Assembly (NCBI RefSeq): GCF_000316515.1
Contig: NC_019675.1
Location: 496,001 to 560,000 of the forward strand
Reading direction: 5' to 3'
From: Cyanobium gracile PCC 6307
GTDB taxonomy: Bacteria > Cyanobacteriota > Cyanobacteriia > PCC-6307 > Cyanobiaceae
DNA: 64,000 nt
Below are positions 1 through 8,928 of the stretch, piece by piece. Made by a program: the position numbers and the translations under genes. Under the pieces are notes generated by a model, which was given only the letters and a program-made list of their open reading frames with translations, did not search any database and was not told the origin of the DNA. The stretch's first letter is position 1. Each line of letters begins with the position of its first letter.

Positions 1-1276
1 CCGGCGCCGGGCCCACCAGGCTCAGGGACGGGGAGGCGAGCCAGCGGCGGGCGGCCTCGCGCAGATCCTCGGAGCCGAGGCCAGGGGCCCGCTCCAGCAC
101 CCCTCGCACGTGGTCGGCGGGCAGGCCGTGGCTGAGCACCAGGGCCTGCCGTTCGGCGATCTGGGAGCAGGTCTGCCGCCCCATGGCGTCCTGCCCCTGG
201 AATTTGGCCAGGGCCAGCAGCCGTGAGCCCTCGTCCAGCGACTCCTCCAGGAGCCGCTGCCACTCGTCCAGCAGGCAGGTGGTGGCTTCCGCCACCCGCT
301 CGGCCGAGGTGGACAGGTGCATGACGAACGGAGCGCCGCCGGCATGGGCCGGCAGGTGCACACCGACGTCGTAGGCCAGACCACGCTCCTCCCGCATCGT
401 GATGAACAGGCGGCTGGACATGCCGAGGCCCAGGTGCGCCTGCAGCAGCCGCAGGGCCAGGGCGTCGGGATGGGCCAGGGGAACGGTGGCGGCCCCCAGC
501 ATCAGCACCACCTGTTCGGTGTCCTGCACCAGCTGGCCCAGGGGCCCCGTGGCCGGCGGCGGGCCGTCGAAGGGCCGAAGCCGGGGCGGGCGGGTGCTCC
601 AGGGAGCCGCCGCCAGTTCGCGCTCCAGCACCTCCCCCAGGGCGGGCGGGGCGTCGCCGCAGAGCACCAGGACGGCGCCGTCGCTGCCGAGTCGTTCCAC
701 CAGGGGCCGCAGGTCGTCCGGCCCGAGGCCGGCCAGTTCCGCTTCGATCCCGAGCGGGTCATGGCCGTAGGGGCCGTCGCCGTAAAGCAGGCGGCGCAGC
801 TGGTCATGGGCCAGCTGGAAGGGGTCTTCCTTCTGGCGCTGCAGCAACTGCAGGTTGAGCTGGCGCTCGATCGTCACCTGCTCGGCCTCCAGCCGGGGCC
901 GCCGGGCCATCGCCAGCAGCAGGGGGACCAGGGTGGTGGCGTCGGCGGCGGCGCACTTCAGGGCCAGCACCAGGCCATCCTCGTGCGCCTCCACCCGCAG
1001 GGCCGCACCGGCTCCCTCGACGCAGTCGGCGAGGGCCTCGGCATCGAGCGCGCCGCAGCCCCGCGTCATGCTGCCGGCCAGCAGCTGGTGGGCGCCGCGG
1101 GCGCCGGCGGGGTCATGGCCGCTGCCGCCTGGAATGGCCAGGCGGGCCGCCAGGATCGCCGGCCCGGGCCGGTGCAGGATCCGCAGCGGCAGGCCCCCCT
1201 CCAGGACGTGGCTGTCTTCGCTGCCAGTCGGGGGGCTGGCGGGGGGCTGGTTGCCGGGGGGTGGGGCGATGCTCAT
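1..1276 (-). CDS. M16 family peptidase-like protein, non-catalytic partner (partial, 3' end cut by window)
   Basis: About 425 codons are read on the minus strand from ATG at 1276 with no stop before the window edge, so the C-terminus is missing. The fold looks like an insulinase/pitrilysin (M16) half: an N-terminal stretch with [12 protein letters not shown], a middle region [13 protein letters not shown] and a C-terminal block [19 protein letters not shown] typical of M16 C domains. Where active members carry the inverted zinc motif HxxEH, this protein has [12 protein letters not shown], so it lacks the catalytic Glu and second His. Its ATG overlaps the TGA of the upstream gene (ATGA, 1273-1276), implying translational coupling with the active M16 gene. 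In the family, such pairs form heterodimers of one active and one inactive subunit. Partnership is inferred; the family assignment is firm. Confidence 0.85.
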   Translation of the reverse strand, partial: MSIAPPPGNQPPASPPTGSEDSHVLEGGLPLRILHRPGPAILAARLAIPGGSGHDPAGARGAHQLLAGSMTRGCGALDAEALADCVEGAGAALRVEAHEDGLVLALKCAAADATTLVPLLLAMARRPRLEAEQVTIERQLNLQLLQRQKEDPFQLAHDQLRRLLYGDGPYGHDPLGIEAELAGLGPDDLRPLVERLGSDGAVLVLCGDAPPALGEVLERELAAAPWSTRPPRLRPFDGPPPATGPLGQLVQDTEQVVLMLGAATVPLAHPDALALRLLQAHLGLGMSSRLFITMREERGLAYDVGVHLPAHAGGAPFVMHLSTSAERVAEATTCLLDEWQRLLEESLDEGSRLLALAKFQGQDAMGRQTCSQIAERQALVLSHGLPADHVRGVLERAPGLGSEDLREAARRWLASPSLSLVGPAP

Positions 1277-2547
1277 GCCGGCACCGCCTCGAGCACGCAG
1301 GCCCGGCTCGGATCGAGCAGGGGCAGCATCTGCTCCTGGAGCCGCACCGGCGACCAGCGCTCCAGCAGTTCCAGGGGATGGCCGAGAGCCTGGGGCCGGC
1401 CCCAGAGCCGGCTGCTGCCGATCAGGGAGGCCACGCCGCCGGGGGATTCCAGGGAGAAGCGGTAGCCGTTGGCGACGAGGCGCCGGGCCCGCCCCCACTC
1501 CTGCTCGCCCAGGACGTCCTGGCGGAGCTCCTGCCACACCTGCTCGATGGCCTGCCGCACCTCGACCAGCTCCTGGGGATCGCAGACGGCCTCCAGCAGG
1601 GCGAAGCTGCCGCCCTCCATGGCATGGAGATCCAGATCGATGCTCTCCACGATCTGCAGCTGCTCCCGCAGTCGCTCCACCAGGCGGCTGCGGCGCCCTT
1701 CCGCCAGCACGGTGGTGGCCAGGTCGGCCCCGGCCATGGCCTCCAGATCGGCGGCGGGCGGCAGCCACCACAGCATCAGCAGCCGGGCGGCCTCGAGCCG
1801 CGGCACCGCCAGCCGGTGCACCCCCGGGGTGACCCGCAGCTCCGCCGGGACCATCGGCACGTCGCTCGCTGCCAGGGAAGCCAGTGGACCGCTCGCGGCC
1901 CGCTCGATCAGGGCGCCATCGGTGACGGTACCGGCCAGGGACAGCACGCAGCGGCCGGCGGCGTACTGGCGGTGGTGGAAGGCCGCCATGGCGGCCGGGT
2001 CATGGTCGAGCAGGGCCTGGCGCCTCCCGAGGATCGGCAGTCCGTAGGGGTGGTTGGGACAGGCCAGGGACAGCAGCCGCTGCAGGGCCACCTCCTCCGG
2101 CTGGTCCTCGCTCTGGGCCAGTTCCTCCAGCACCACCAGCCGCTCCATGGCAAAGCTGTCGGGGTCAAGCCGGGGCTGGAGCACCAGATCCATCAGCAGA
2201 TCGAGGGCTTCGGCCGCCCCGTCCGGCGGCATCAGGGCGTGGAAGTGGACATCGTCGAAGCCGGTGGCGGCATTGCTGCTGCCCCCCAGGGCCTCGATAC
2301 GGCGATCGAACTCTCCGGCCGCCAGCCCGTCGCTGCCCTTGAACACCATGTGCTCGAGGAAATGGGCCAGGCCGCTCTCCGAGGGCCCCTCAAAGGCGCT
2401 GCCGGCACGGCACCAGAAGTCCAGGCAGACCAGGGGGGCGTCGGGCAGGTCGAGCTGCACCAGTTCGACGCCATTGGCGAGGGTGTGGCTGACAGGGGCG
2501 GCCAGACCGGGCAGAAAGGACCCGCAACAACCCAGGGAATCGCTCAC
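1273..2547 (-). CDS. M16 family zinc metallopeptidase (processing-peptidase-like, catalytic subunit)
   Basis: A 424-residue protein with the inverted zinc motif HFLEH at about residues 62-66 and a downstream acidic stretch (ERLVVLEEL, about 135-145) supplying the third zinc ligand expected in M16 peptidases. The block [17 protein letters not shown] between them is typical of the family. I chose GTG at 2547 as start because the homologous region begins just after it ([10 protein letters not shown]); the frame stays open upstream but that stretch is antisense to pcyA. It overlaps the next minus-strand gene by 4 bp. Substrate unknown; cyanobacterial homologues are annotated as processing proteases. 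Confidence 0.9.
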   Translation of the reverse strand: MSDSLGCCGSFLPGLAAPVSHTLANGVELVQLDLPDAPLVCLDFWCRAGSAFEGPSESGLAHFLEHMVFKGSDGLAAGEFDRRIEALGGSSNAATGFDDVHFHALMPPDGAAEALDLLMDLVLQPRLDPDSFAMERLVVLEELAQSEDQPEEVALQRLLSLACPNHPYGLPILGRRQALLDHDPAAMAAFHHRQYAAGRCVLSLAGTVTDGALIERAASGPLASLAASDVPMVPAELRVTPGVHRLAVPRLEAARLLMLWWLPPAADLEAMAGADLATTVLAEGRRSRLVERLREQLQIVESIDLDLHAMEGGSFALLEAVCDPQELVEVRQAIEQVWQELRQDVLGEQEWGRARRLVANGYRFSLESPGGVASLIGSSRLWGRPQALGHPLELLERWSPVRLQEQMLPLLDPSRACVLEAVPA

Positions 2548-2589
2548 GGATGCATGGCAGGATCCGCATTCTGCTGTGACGCCGTGTCC

Positions 2590-3342
2590 ATGGGTGAGGT
2601 CGCTCCGGCCGTCGACGGTGGCATCCATCCCCTGGTGGATGCCCTGGCGGAGCGGATCCGGCTCTGTCGCAACGCGCTGCCGGATCTCGCCCCCCTGGCG
2701 ATCAATCCCGACCTGGAGGCGATCAGCGGCAGCCTGGACGGGGATGCCCTGTTCATCCGCAACGAGGTGCATCGCTGCCGGGGCCTGCGCAAGCTGCACC
2801 TGGAAACGGCGCGCCTCGGGGCCGGGCTGCAGATCCTCCATTGCGTGTTCTTCCCCGATCCCCGCCACGACCTGCCGGTGTTCGGCGCCGACATCGTCGC
2901 GGGTCGGGGCGGGGTGAGCGCTGCGATCGTCGATCTCTCGCCGGTGGGGGAGACCCTGCCGGAGCCCATCGCCGAGGCCCTGGCCGGACGGGACCGGCCC
3001 GCCTTCGCCCAGGTGCGCGAGCTGCCCCCCTGGGGCTCGATCTTCTCCCCGCATGTGCTCTTCGTGCGGCCGGAATCGGAGGCGGAGGAGAAGGGGTTCG
3101 TCGAGGAGGTGGACACGTTCCTCGGCGTGCTGGCCGCAGCGACGGCGGCGAGCCCTTCCCAAGCCCCTGACGACCCAGCTACGGTTGCGCGATGGCGCGG
3201 GCAGCTGAGGTATTGCAAGCAACAGAAACAAAACGACAAGACCAGGAGGGTGCTGGAGAAGGCCTTCAACCCCCAGTGGGCGGACCGCTACATCGAGGAC
3301 CTGCTCTTCGACGACCCACCGGCCCCTTCCGCAACGGCCTGA
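2590..3342 (+). CDS. pcyA: Phycocyanobilin:ferredoxin oxidoreductase PcyA
   Basis: PcyA makes phycocyanobilin from biliverdin IXalpha by a four-electron, ferredoxin-dependent reduction, supplying the chromophore for phycobilisomes and phytochromes. The 250-residue length is usual. Residues equivalent to Synechocystis Glu76, His88 and Asp105 are present with the same spacing: Glu72 in RKLHLE, His84 in ILHCV and Asp101 in GADIVAGRG. The C-terminal block [14 protein letters not shown] is also highly typical. I chose ATG 2590; an in-frame ATG at 2554 would overlap the divergent M16 start. Only 42 bp separate the two divergent start codons. The 3' end runs into the next gene. Confidence 0.97.
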   Translation: MGEVAPAVDGGIHPLVDALAERIRLCRNALPDLAPLAINPDLEAISGSLDGDALFIRNEVHRCRGLRKLHLETARLGAGLQILHCVFFPDPRHDLPVFGADIVAGRGGVSAAIVDLSPVGETLPEPIAEALAGRDRPAFAQVRELPPWGSIFSPHVLFVRPESEAEEKGFVEEVDTFLGVLAAATAASPSQAPDDPATVARWRGQLRYCKQQKQNDKTRRVLEKAFNPQWADRYIEDLLFDDPPAPSATA

Positions 3343-4220
3343 TCGCCGCCGGCGTGGTGGGTCTGGTGGTGGCAGGCGTCGTGCTGCATCAGCGCCTCCA
3401 GCCCGCCAGACCTCCGGTTGCCGCCGTCGCCAGGCCGCCGGCGCCGGTGGAGGCCGTGGCAGCCCTGGGGCAGCTGGAGCCCGACGGTGACGTCCGCGTC
3501 CTGGCGGCGCCGATCACCGGCATCGGCGGCAGCCCCCGCATCACCGAGCTGCTGGTGGCCGAGGGCGACCGGGTGCGGGCGGGCCAGCTGCTGGCCCGCT
3601 TCGACAACCAGCCGCTGCAGCGGGCGGAACTGGAGCTGATCCGCACCCGGATCGCCAACCTCAGCCGTCGGCTCGCCATCCAGACCCGGGACCTGGCCCG
3701 CTACCGCAGCCTGGCCAGTGACGGGGCCTTTTCCGCCGCCGACCTCGATGTGCTGGAGCAGCGCACCCTGGAACTCCAGGGCCAGCTGCAGGAGGCCAGG
3801 GCTGCCCTGGTCAAGGCCGGAAAGGATCTGGTCAATACCGAACTGCGAGCCCCGATCGACGGCACCGTCCTGCGCATCCAGTCCCGCGTCGGCGAACGGC
3901 CCGGCGACAAGGGCATCCTCGAGCTGGGGGCCAGCGACCGCATGGAGGCCTCCGTGGAGGTCTATGAGAGCGACATCAACCGTGTCCGCGTCGGACAGGC
4001 CGTCACCCTCACCAGCGAGAACGGCGGTTTCGATGGCACCCTCCGGGGCACCGTGAGCCGCATCAGCCCCCAGGTCCGCCAGCGGGAGGTGCTCTCCACC
4101 GATCCCACCGGCGATGCCGATGCCCGGGTCGTCGAAGTGCGGGTGCGTCTCGATCCCCAGGACGGAGCCCGGGTCGCCGACCTCAGCGGCCTCAAGGTCA
4201 TTGCCCGCCTGCAGCCATGA
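3276..4220 (+). CDS. devB: DevB-like ABC exporter membrane fusion protein (HlyD family)
   Basis: A periplasmic adaptor of a DevBCA-type exporter. After a short basic N-terminus there is one membrane anchor ([18 protein letters not shown]), then a barrel/lipoyl half ([15 protein letters not shown]), an alpha-helical hairpin with Arg/Leu/Gln-rich heptads, a second lipoyl half ([15 protein letters not shown]) and a beta-barrel domain ([15 protein letters not shown]). The start is uncertain: ATG 3192 would overlap pcyA by 151 bp, GTG 3354 lies inside the membrane anchor, and GTG 3276 keeps a positively charged leader with a GGAGAAGG stretch upstream, so I prefer it. It overlaps devC by 4 bp. The substrate is unknown; in heterocystous strains related systems export envelope glycolipids with a TolC-like partner. 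Confidence 0.85.
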   Translation: MGGPLHRGPALRRPTGPFRNGLIAAGVVGLVVAGVVLHQRLQPARPPVAAVARPPAPVEAVAALGQLEPDGDVRVLAAPITGIGGSPRITELLVAEGDRVRAGQLLARFDNQPLQRAELELIRTRIANLSRRLAIQTRDLARYRSLASDGAFSAADLDVLEQRTLELQGQLQEARAALVKAGKDLVNTELRAPIDGTVLRIQSRVGERPGDKGILELGASDRMEASVEVYESDINRVRVGQAVTLTSENGGFDGTLRGTVSRISPQVRQREVLSTDPTGDADARVVEVRVRLDPQDGARVADLSGLKVIARLQP

Positions 4221-5383
4221 CCCTCTGGCAGGGACGCCGGATCCCGCTGGCCTGGCTGCTGCTCACCCGCCAGCCGATGCGACTGGCGGTGGCCCTGGCC
4301 GGGATCACCTTCGCCGGGATCCTGATGTTCATGCAGCTGGGCTTCCGCGACGCCCTGTTCGACTCCAGCGTCACGGTGCACAAGCTGTTCGACACCGATC
4401 TGGTGCTGCTCAGCCCGCGCAGCAAGAGTTCGATCAGCATGACCGGCTTCCCTGAGCGCCGGCTGGTGCAGGCCATGGCCGATCCGGACGTGAGTGGCAT
4501 CACACCGGTGCACTGGAATCTGTTGCTCTGGCGCAACCCCCAGACGAAGGGCACCCGGGCCATCCTGGCCCTGGGTTTCGAGCCGGGGGATCCCCTGTTT
4601 CTCGATCCGGCTGTCACGGCCTTGGCGCCCCGCCTCACCCAGAAGGGCCGCGTTCTCTTCGATGACTTGTCGCGGGATGAATTCGGACCGGTGGCGAAAT
4701 GGTTCCAGGAGGGCCGCGTCGTGGAGAGCGAGGTGGCCGGCAATCGCTTGCGAGTGGCGGGACTGTTCAGCTCAGGGCCCTCTTTCGGCGCCGACGGCAA
4801 CATCCTCACCAGCCGGGAGACTCTCCTGAGCCTGGTGCCGAACAACCCACCCGGCAGCATCGAACTGGGGCTGATCCGCCTGCGTCCCGGTGCCGATCCC
4901 GCCCAGGTGGTGGAGCGGCTGCGCCGCCTGCTCCCGGAGGACGTGACCGTGCTCACCAAGCAGGGCTTCCTGGATCTGGAGATGGACTACTGGCGCACCA
5001 GCACCGCCATCGGCTTCATCTTCACCCTGGGAGCCGCCATGGGCTTCGTGGTGGGCTGCGTGATCGTCTATCAGATCCTCTACTCGGATGTGAGCGACCA
5101 CCTGCCGGAGTACGCCACCCTGATGGCCATGGGCTACAGCCTGCTCACCCTTCTGGGGGTGGTGGCGCGCGAGGGCCTGCTCCTGGCGATCTTCGGCTAC
5201 GTACCCGCCTACCTCGCCGGCCAGGTGCTCTACGGCGTCATCCATGCCGCCACCAAGCTGCCGGTGGCGATGGCCGGCGACCGGGCGATGACCGTCTTCC
5301 TGATGATCCTGGTGATGTGCATGGGCTCGGCGGCGATGGCGATGCGCAAGCTGGGCGACGCCGATCCGGCCGACATTTTCTGA
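4217..5383 (+). CDS. devC: DevC-like ABC exporter permease
   Basis: A 388-residue permease of the FtsX/MacB type: one N-terminal membrane helix (LAVALAGITFAGILMFMQLGF), a large periplasmic loop of about 220 residues, and three C-terminal helices (about 265-290, 310-345 and 350-375). The sequence DVSDHLPEYATLMAMGY near residue 295 is characteristic of the DevC family. ATG at 4217 overlaps the devB stop as ATGA, and the ATPase gene follows 35 bp later, so devB-devC-devA form one transcription unit behind pcyA. Confidence 0.93.
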   Translation: MTLWQGRRIPLAWLLLTRQPMRLAVALAGITFAGILMFMQLGFRDALFDSSVTVHKLFDTDLVLLSPRSKSSISMTGFPERRLVQAMADPDVSGITPVHWNLLLWRNPQTKGTRAILALGFEPGDPLFLDPAVTALAPRLTQKGRVLFDDLSRDEFGPVAKWFQEGRVVESEVAGNRLRVAGLFSSGPSFGADGNILTSRETLLSLVPNNPPGSIELGLIRLRPGADPAQVVERLRRLLPEDVTVLTKQGFLDLEMDYWRTSTAIGFIFTLGAAMGFVVGCVIVYQILYSDVSDHLPEYATLMAMGYSLLTLLGVVAREGLLLAIFGYVPAYLAGQVLYGVIHAATKLPVAMAGDRAMTVFLMILVMCMGSAAMAMRKLGDADPADIF

Positions 5384-5418
5384 GCCGATCCCGATTCCGA
5401 GCCCTTCCTTCTGAGCCG

Positions 5419-6162
5419 ATGACCACGCTCCACACCGGTTCCGCCCCGCCCATCGCCACCACGGCCGATGACCTCGCCACGGTGTCGGTGCGGGGTCTCA
5501 GCCACTGGTACGGCACCGGCGCGATGCGGCGCCAGGTGCTCCAGGGCATCGACCTGGAGATCCACCCCGGCGAAGTGGTGCTGCTCACGGGGCCCTCGGG
5601 CTGCGGCAAGACCACCCTGCTCACCCTGGTGGGGGCCCTGCGCCAGGTGATGGAGGGGTCGGTGCAGGTGCTGGGCTGCGAACTGAACGGCTCCAGCCGC
5701 CAGGAGCGCCAGCTGCTGCGGCGCAGCGTCGGCATGATCTTCCAGGGCCACAACCTGCTGCGCTGCCTCACCGCCGAGCAGAACGTGCAGATGGGGGCCG
5801 ACCTGCTGCCGGGTCTGGGCTACCGCGCCCGCCGCGATCTCTCGCGGGAATGGCTGCGGGCCGTTGGCCTCTCCGACCACCTGGGCAAGCTGCCCCACGA
5901 CCTCTCCGGCGGCCAGAAGCAGCGGGTGGCCATCGCCCGCGCCCTGGCCGCCCACCCCCGCCTGCTCCTGGCCGACGAACCCACCGCCGCCCTCGACAGC
6001 CGCACGGGCCGGGAGGTGGTGGAACTGCTCCAGCGCCTGGCCCGGGATGAGGGCTGCAGCGTGCTGATGGTGACCCACGATCCCCGCATCCTCGATGTGG
6101 CCGACCGCCTGGTGCGGATGGAGGATGGCCGGCTGTGGGCCGAGGAGGCCGTGGTCGGGTGA
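5419..6162 (+). CDS. devA: DevA-like ABC exporter ATP-binding protein
   Basis: A 247-residue ATPase of the MacB/LolD/DevA class that drives the DevBC exporter. Motifs in order: Walker A GPSGCGKTT (about 56-64), Q-loop GMIFQGHNL, signature LSGGQKQRVAIARAL, Walker B LLLADEPTAALDS, and switch His in MVTHDP. The N-terminal 30 residues (Thr/Ala-rich) precede the ATPase core, so a slightly later start is possible, but ATG 5419 is the first good one after the devC stop. It completes a three-gene exporter; no outer-membrane TolC homologue is in the window. Confidence 0.93.
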   Translation: MTTLHTGSAPPIATTADDLATVSVRGLSHWYGTGAMRRQVLQGIDLEIHPGEVVLLTGPSGCGKTTLLTLVGALRQVMEGSVQVLGCELNGSSRQERQLLRRSVGMIFQGHNLLRCLTAEQNVQMGADLLPGLGYRARRDLSREWLRAVGLSDHLGKLPHDLSGGQKQRVAIARALAAHPRLLLADEPTAALDSRTGREVVELLQRLARDEGCSVLMVTHDPRILDVADRLVRMEDGRLWAEEAVVG

Positions 6163-6204
6163 GTAGGGTGGAGCATCAAAGTCTTTTCAAGGCTCGCATC
6201 ACCT

Positions 6205-6360
6205 ATGTCGAAACGCAGGAACCTCAAGAAGGAAAAGCAGGAGCGCAACCGGGCCTACGCCCGCAAGTTCAAGAAGCGCAAGCTGCGTAACGACGGTCGC
6301 GGTGAAGGGGCCGGCAACGGCGTGACCGGTACGGCCAACAACGGCGGCGCCGCCGACTGA
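6205..6360 (+). CDS. Small, strongly basic conserved-looking protein (51 aa)
   Basis: A short frame from ATG 6205 to TGA 6358-6360 encodes 51 residues. The first 28 are extremely basic (MSKRRNLKKEKQERNRAYAR then KFKKRKLRN), followed by a Gly/Asn/Ala-rich tail. It sits 42 bp after devA and immediately before a strong intrinsic terminator, which supports it as a real, expressed gene. Composition suggests binding to nucleic acid or the ribosome, but I recognise no named family. I believe similar short basic proteins occur in picocyanobacteria; that is recollection, not something I could check. Confidence 0.7.
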   Translation: MSKRRNLKKEKQERNRAYARKFKKRKLRNDGRGEGAGNGVTGTANNGGAAD

Positions 6361-6385
6361 CCGGCGCGGGTCCGGCCATGGCACC

Positions 6386-6415
6386 GGGGGGATTCGCTGC
6401 GGATCCCCCCTTTTT
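6386..6415 (+). terminator. Intrinsic terminator after the small basic protein
   Basis: A perfect 8-bp GC-rich stem, GGGGGGAT (6386-6393) pairing with ATCCCCCC (6403-6410), has a 9-nt loop and is followed directly by TTTTT (6411-6415). It lies 25 bp past the small basic gene and 41 bp before the glycosyltransferase start, so it probably ends the pcyA-devBCA-small protein unit. Confidence 0.85.
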
Positions 6416-6456
6416 CATGGCCTCCCCACCGTCCGTCGTCCCCGCACCGACACCCG

Positions 6457-7395
6457 ATGTTCATCAGCGTCGTCATCCCCACCTACAACCGGCTGCCGAT
6501 CCTGCGCCAGTGCCTGCAGGCCCTGGAGCGCCAGCAGACTGGCGGCCCCCTGCAGGCCTATGAGGTGGTGCTGGTGGACGACGGCTCCACCGACGACACG
6601 GTGCGCTGGCTGGATGCCCATGCCACCGCCTTCCCCCATCTGCGCCTGATCCGCCAGGACCACGGCGGTCCGGCCGAAGGGCGCAACCGCGGCGTGAGCG
6701 AGGCCCGCGGCGATGTGATCGTGTTCATCGACAGCGACCTGGTGGTGACGGAGCGGTTCCTGCTGCACCACGCCACGGCCCTGGCCCGGAGCTGGGAAGA
6801 GAGCGGCGACCGGCTCTGCTTCACCTATGGCGCGGTGATCAACACCCATAACTTCGAAGCTCCAACGGCGGAGCCCCACAAGCTGCGCGACCTCTCCTGG
6901 GCCTACTTCGCCACCGGCAACGTGGCGATCGATCGCCGGGTGCTGGAGCAGTCGGGTCTGTTCGACACCGGCTTCCGCCTCTATGGCTGGGAGGACCTGG
7001 AGCTGGGGGAACGGCTGCGCCGCATGGGGGTGCGGCTGGTGCGCTGCCCCGAGGCCGTGGGCTATCACTGGCATCCGCCCCTGAGCTTGGAGCAGATCCC
7101 GGACCTGGTGCGGGTGGAGCGGGAACGGGCCCGGATGGGCCTGGTCTTCTACCGCAAGCACCCCACCTGGCGGGTGCGTTTCATCATCCAGTACACCTGG
7201 CTGCACCTGGCGCTCTGGGAGCTTCTCACCCTGGGCGGCCTGATCAATGAGCGCAGCCTGCGGCCCCTGCTGCGCTGGCTGATCCGCCGTGGCCAGGCGG
7301 GGCTGGCGATGGAGCTGCTGCGGCTGCCCCTCAACCGCTTCGGGGTGCGGGCCCTCCATGCCGAAGCCCGCCAGCAGGGCCATTTGGTAGGTTGA
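6457..7395 (+). CDS. Family 2 glycosyltransferase (GT-A fold)
   Basis: A 312-residue GT2 enzyme beginning with the typical MFISVVIPTYNR. It shows the nucleotide-sugar motif VVLVDDGSTDDT (about 38-49), the DxD-like FIDSDLVV (about 89-96), and the later GWEDLELGERLRRMG block (ED acceptor motif, about 183). The C-terminus (about 215-300) is amphipathic with Trp/Leu-rich patches and no clear transmembrane run, so it is likely a peripheral inner-membrane or soluble enzyme. Substrate unknown; surface polysaccharide or glycolipid synthesis is the usual role. It stands alone between a terminator and rpsB. Confidence 0.9.
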   Translation: MFISVVIPTYNRLPILRQCLQALERQQTGGPLQAYEVVLVDDGSTDDTVRWLDAHATAFPHLRLIRQDHGGPAEGRNRGVSEARGDVIVFIDSDLVVTERFLLHHATALARSWEESGDRLCFTYGAVINTHNFEAPTAEPHKLRDLSWAYFATGNVAIDRRVLEQSGLFDTGFRLYGWEDLELGERLRRMGVRLVRCPEAVGYHWHPPLSLEQIPDLVRVERERARMGLVFYRKHPTWRVRFIIQYTWLHLALWELLTLGGLINERSLRPLLRWLIRRGQAGLAMELLRLPLNRFGVRALHAEARQQGHLVG

Positions 7396-7424
7396 CCTGG
7401 TAATCAAACACCGCACACCTGCAC

Positions 7425-7490
7425 GTTTCGGGTGATCCGCTGCCCTTCCTGTGGCACGGCATCCCTGGCAGGTGGAGGCCAACCCGAAAC
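7425..7490 (+). promoter_or_regulatory. Structured rpsB leader (candidate autoregulatory element)
   Basis: In the 108-nt gap before rpsB, GTTTCGGGT (7425-7433) can pair perfectly with ACCCGAAAC (7482-7490), closing a domain whose interior holds another possible helix, CTGCC (7439-7443) with GGCAG (7467-7471). The right arm ends 13 nt before the rpsB ATG, close enough to affect ribosome access. rpsB leaders bind S2 for feedback control in other bacteria; here that role is inference from position and pairing only. Confidence 0.5.
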
Positions 7491-7503
7491 CCCCCCAACC
7501 CCC

Positions 7504-8220
7504 ATGGCTGTCGTCACTCTCTCCGAGATGATGGAAGCTGGTGCCCACTTCGGACACCAGACCCGTCGCTGGAATCCCAAGATGTCGCGCTACATCTACT
7601 GCGCGCGCAACGGAGTCCACATCATCGATCTCGTGCAGACCGCCGTCTGCATGAACAACGCCTACAAATGGACCCGCAGTGCCGCCCGCAGCGGCAAGCG
7701 CTTCCTGTTCGTCGGCACCAAGAAGCAGGCCTCTGAAGTGATCGCCCAGGAAGCGGCGCGTTGCGGCGCCTCCTATGTCAACCAGCGCTGGCTGGGCGGC
7801 ATGCTCACCAACTGGAGCACGATGCGCGCCCGCATCGACCGCCTCAAGGATCTCGAGCGGATGGAGTCCTCCGGCGCCATCGCCATGCGGCCCAAGAAGG
7901 AAGCGGCTGTTCTGCGCCGTGAACTCGACCGCCTGCAGAAGTACCTCGGCGGCCTCAAGAACATGCGCCGCCTGCCCGATGTGGTGGTGCTGGTGGACCA
8001 GCGCCGCGAGACCAACGCCGTGCTCGAGTGCCGCAAGCTCGACATCCCCCTGGTGTCGATGCTTGACACCAACTGCGATCCCGATCTCTGCGACGTTCCC
8101 ATCCCCTGCAACGACGACGCCGTGCGTTCCGTCCAGCTGGTGCTGGGTCGGCTGGCGGATGCCATCAATGAAGGCCGCCATGGAGCGCAGGATCAGCGCG
8201 GCGGCGACGACGACGCCTGA
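7504..8220 (+). CDS. rpsB: 30S ribosomal protein S2
   Basis: A 238-residue S2. The opening [20 protein letters not shown], the central [20 protein letters not shown] and the late [17 protein letters not shown] (NxDP box) are all S2 hallmarks. A Gly/Asp-rich acidic tail ends the protein. The ATG at 7504 follows a CCCCCCAACCCCC stretch without an obvious Shine-Dalgarno, consistent with leader-controlled initiation. tsf follows 38 bp downstream, the standard rpsB-tsf pairing. Confidence 0.98.
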   Translation: MAVVTLSEMMEAGAHFGHQTRRWNPKMSRYIYCARNGVHIIDLVQTAVCMNNAYKWTRSAARSGKRFLFVGTKKQASEVIAQEAARCGASYVNQRWLGGMLTNWSTMRARIDRLKDLERMESSGAIAMRPKKEAAVLRRELDRLQKYLGGLKNMRRLPDVVVLVDQRRETNAVLECRKLDIPLVSMLDTNCDPDLCDVPIPCNDDAVRSVQLVLGRLADAINEGRHGAQDQRGGDDDA

Positions 8221-8258
8221 GCCGTTCTCTCCCTCCCGACCTCCCCCACTCCCACCCC

Positions 8259-8918
8259 ATGGCTGAGATCACAGCGAAGCTCGTCAAGGACCTGCGCGAC
8301 AAGACCGGCGCCGGCATGATGGACTGCAAGAAGGCCCTCACCGAATCCGGTGGGGATGCCACGAAGGCCGCTGAATGGCTGCGTCAGAAGGGCATCGCCA
8401 CCGCCGAGAAGAAGGCCGGTCGCACGGCGGCCGAAGGGGCCGTCGGCAGCTACATCCATACCGGTGCCCGCGTCGGCGTGCTGGTCGAGGTGAACTGCGA
8501 GACCGACTTCGTGGCCCGCGGTGAGCTCTTCCAGGAGCTGGTGCGCAACGTGGCGATGCAGATCGCCGCCTGCCCCAACGTGGAGTACGTCAGCACCGAC
8601 GACATCCCCCCCGAAGTGGCGGAGCGGGAGAAGGCCATCGAGATGGGTCGCGATGATCTCGCCGGCAAGAAGGAGGAGATGAAGGTCAAGATCGTGGCCG
8701 GGCGCATCGGCAAGCGCCTCAAGGAACTGGCCCTGATGGACCAGCCCTTCATCCGCGACAACACCCTGACCGTCGGTGAGATGGTCAAGTCGGCCGCCGG
8801 CAAGACCGGCGAGAACATCCGGGTGCGCCGCTTCACCCGCTACACCCTCGGCGAGGGCATCGAAGTGGAGCAGTCGGATTTCGCCGCCGAAGTGGCGGCG
8901 ATGGGCAAGGCGGCCTGA
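8259..8918 (+). CDS. tsf: Elongation factor Ts
   Basis: A 219-residue EF-Ts, the guanine nucleotide exchange factor for EF-Tu. The N-terminal UBA-like segment ([20 protein letters not shown]) and the TDFVAR motif (about 81-86) that contacts EF-Tu are intact. It is shorter than the roughly 280-residue E. coli protein, as usual for cyanobacteria. Co-directional with rpsB, and the next gene starts 11 bp after its stop. Confidence 0.98.
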   Translation: MAEITAKLVKDLRDKTGAGMMDCKKALTESGGDATKAAEWLRQKGIATAEKKAGRTAAEGAVGSYIHTGARVGVLVEVNCETDFVARGELFQELVRNVAMQIAACPNVEYVSTDDIPPEVAEREKAIEMGRDDLAGKKEEMKVKIVAGRIGKRLKELALMDQPFIRDNTLTVGEMVKSAAGKTGENIRVRRFTRYTLGEGIEVEQSDFAAEVAAMGKAA

Positions 8919-8928
8919 GCCCGAGCCG

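Noticed and set aside
1-1276. Reading the first M16 gene as a pseudogene because it lacks HxxEH
   Set aside because: The frame is intact over 425 codons, the family fold is preserved and it is coupled to an active partner; inactive subunits are normal in two-gene M16 systems.
6415-8181. Long minus-strand frame opposite the glycosyltransferase and rpsB
   Set aside because: Spans two genuine plus-strand genes and a leader; His/Gln/Gly-rich noise.
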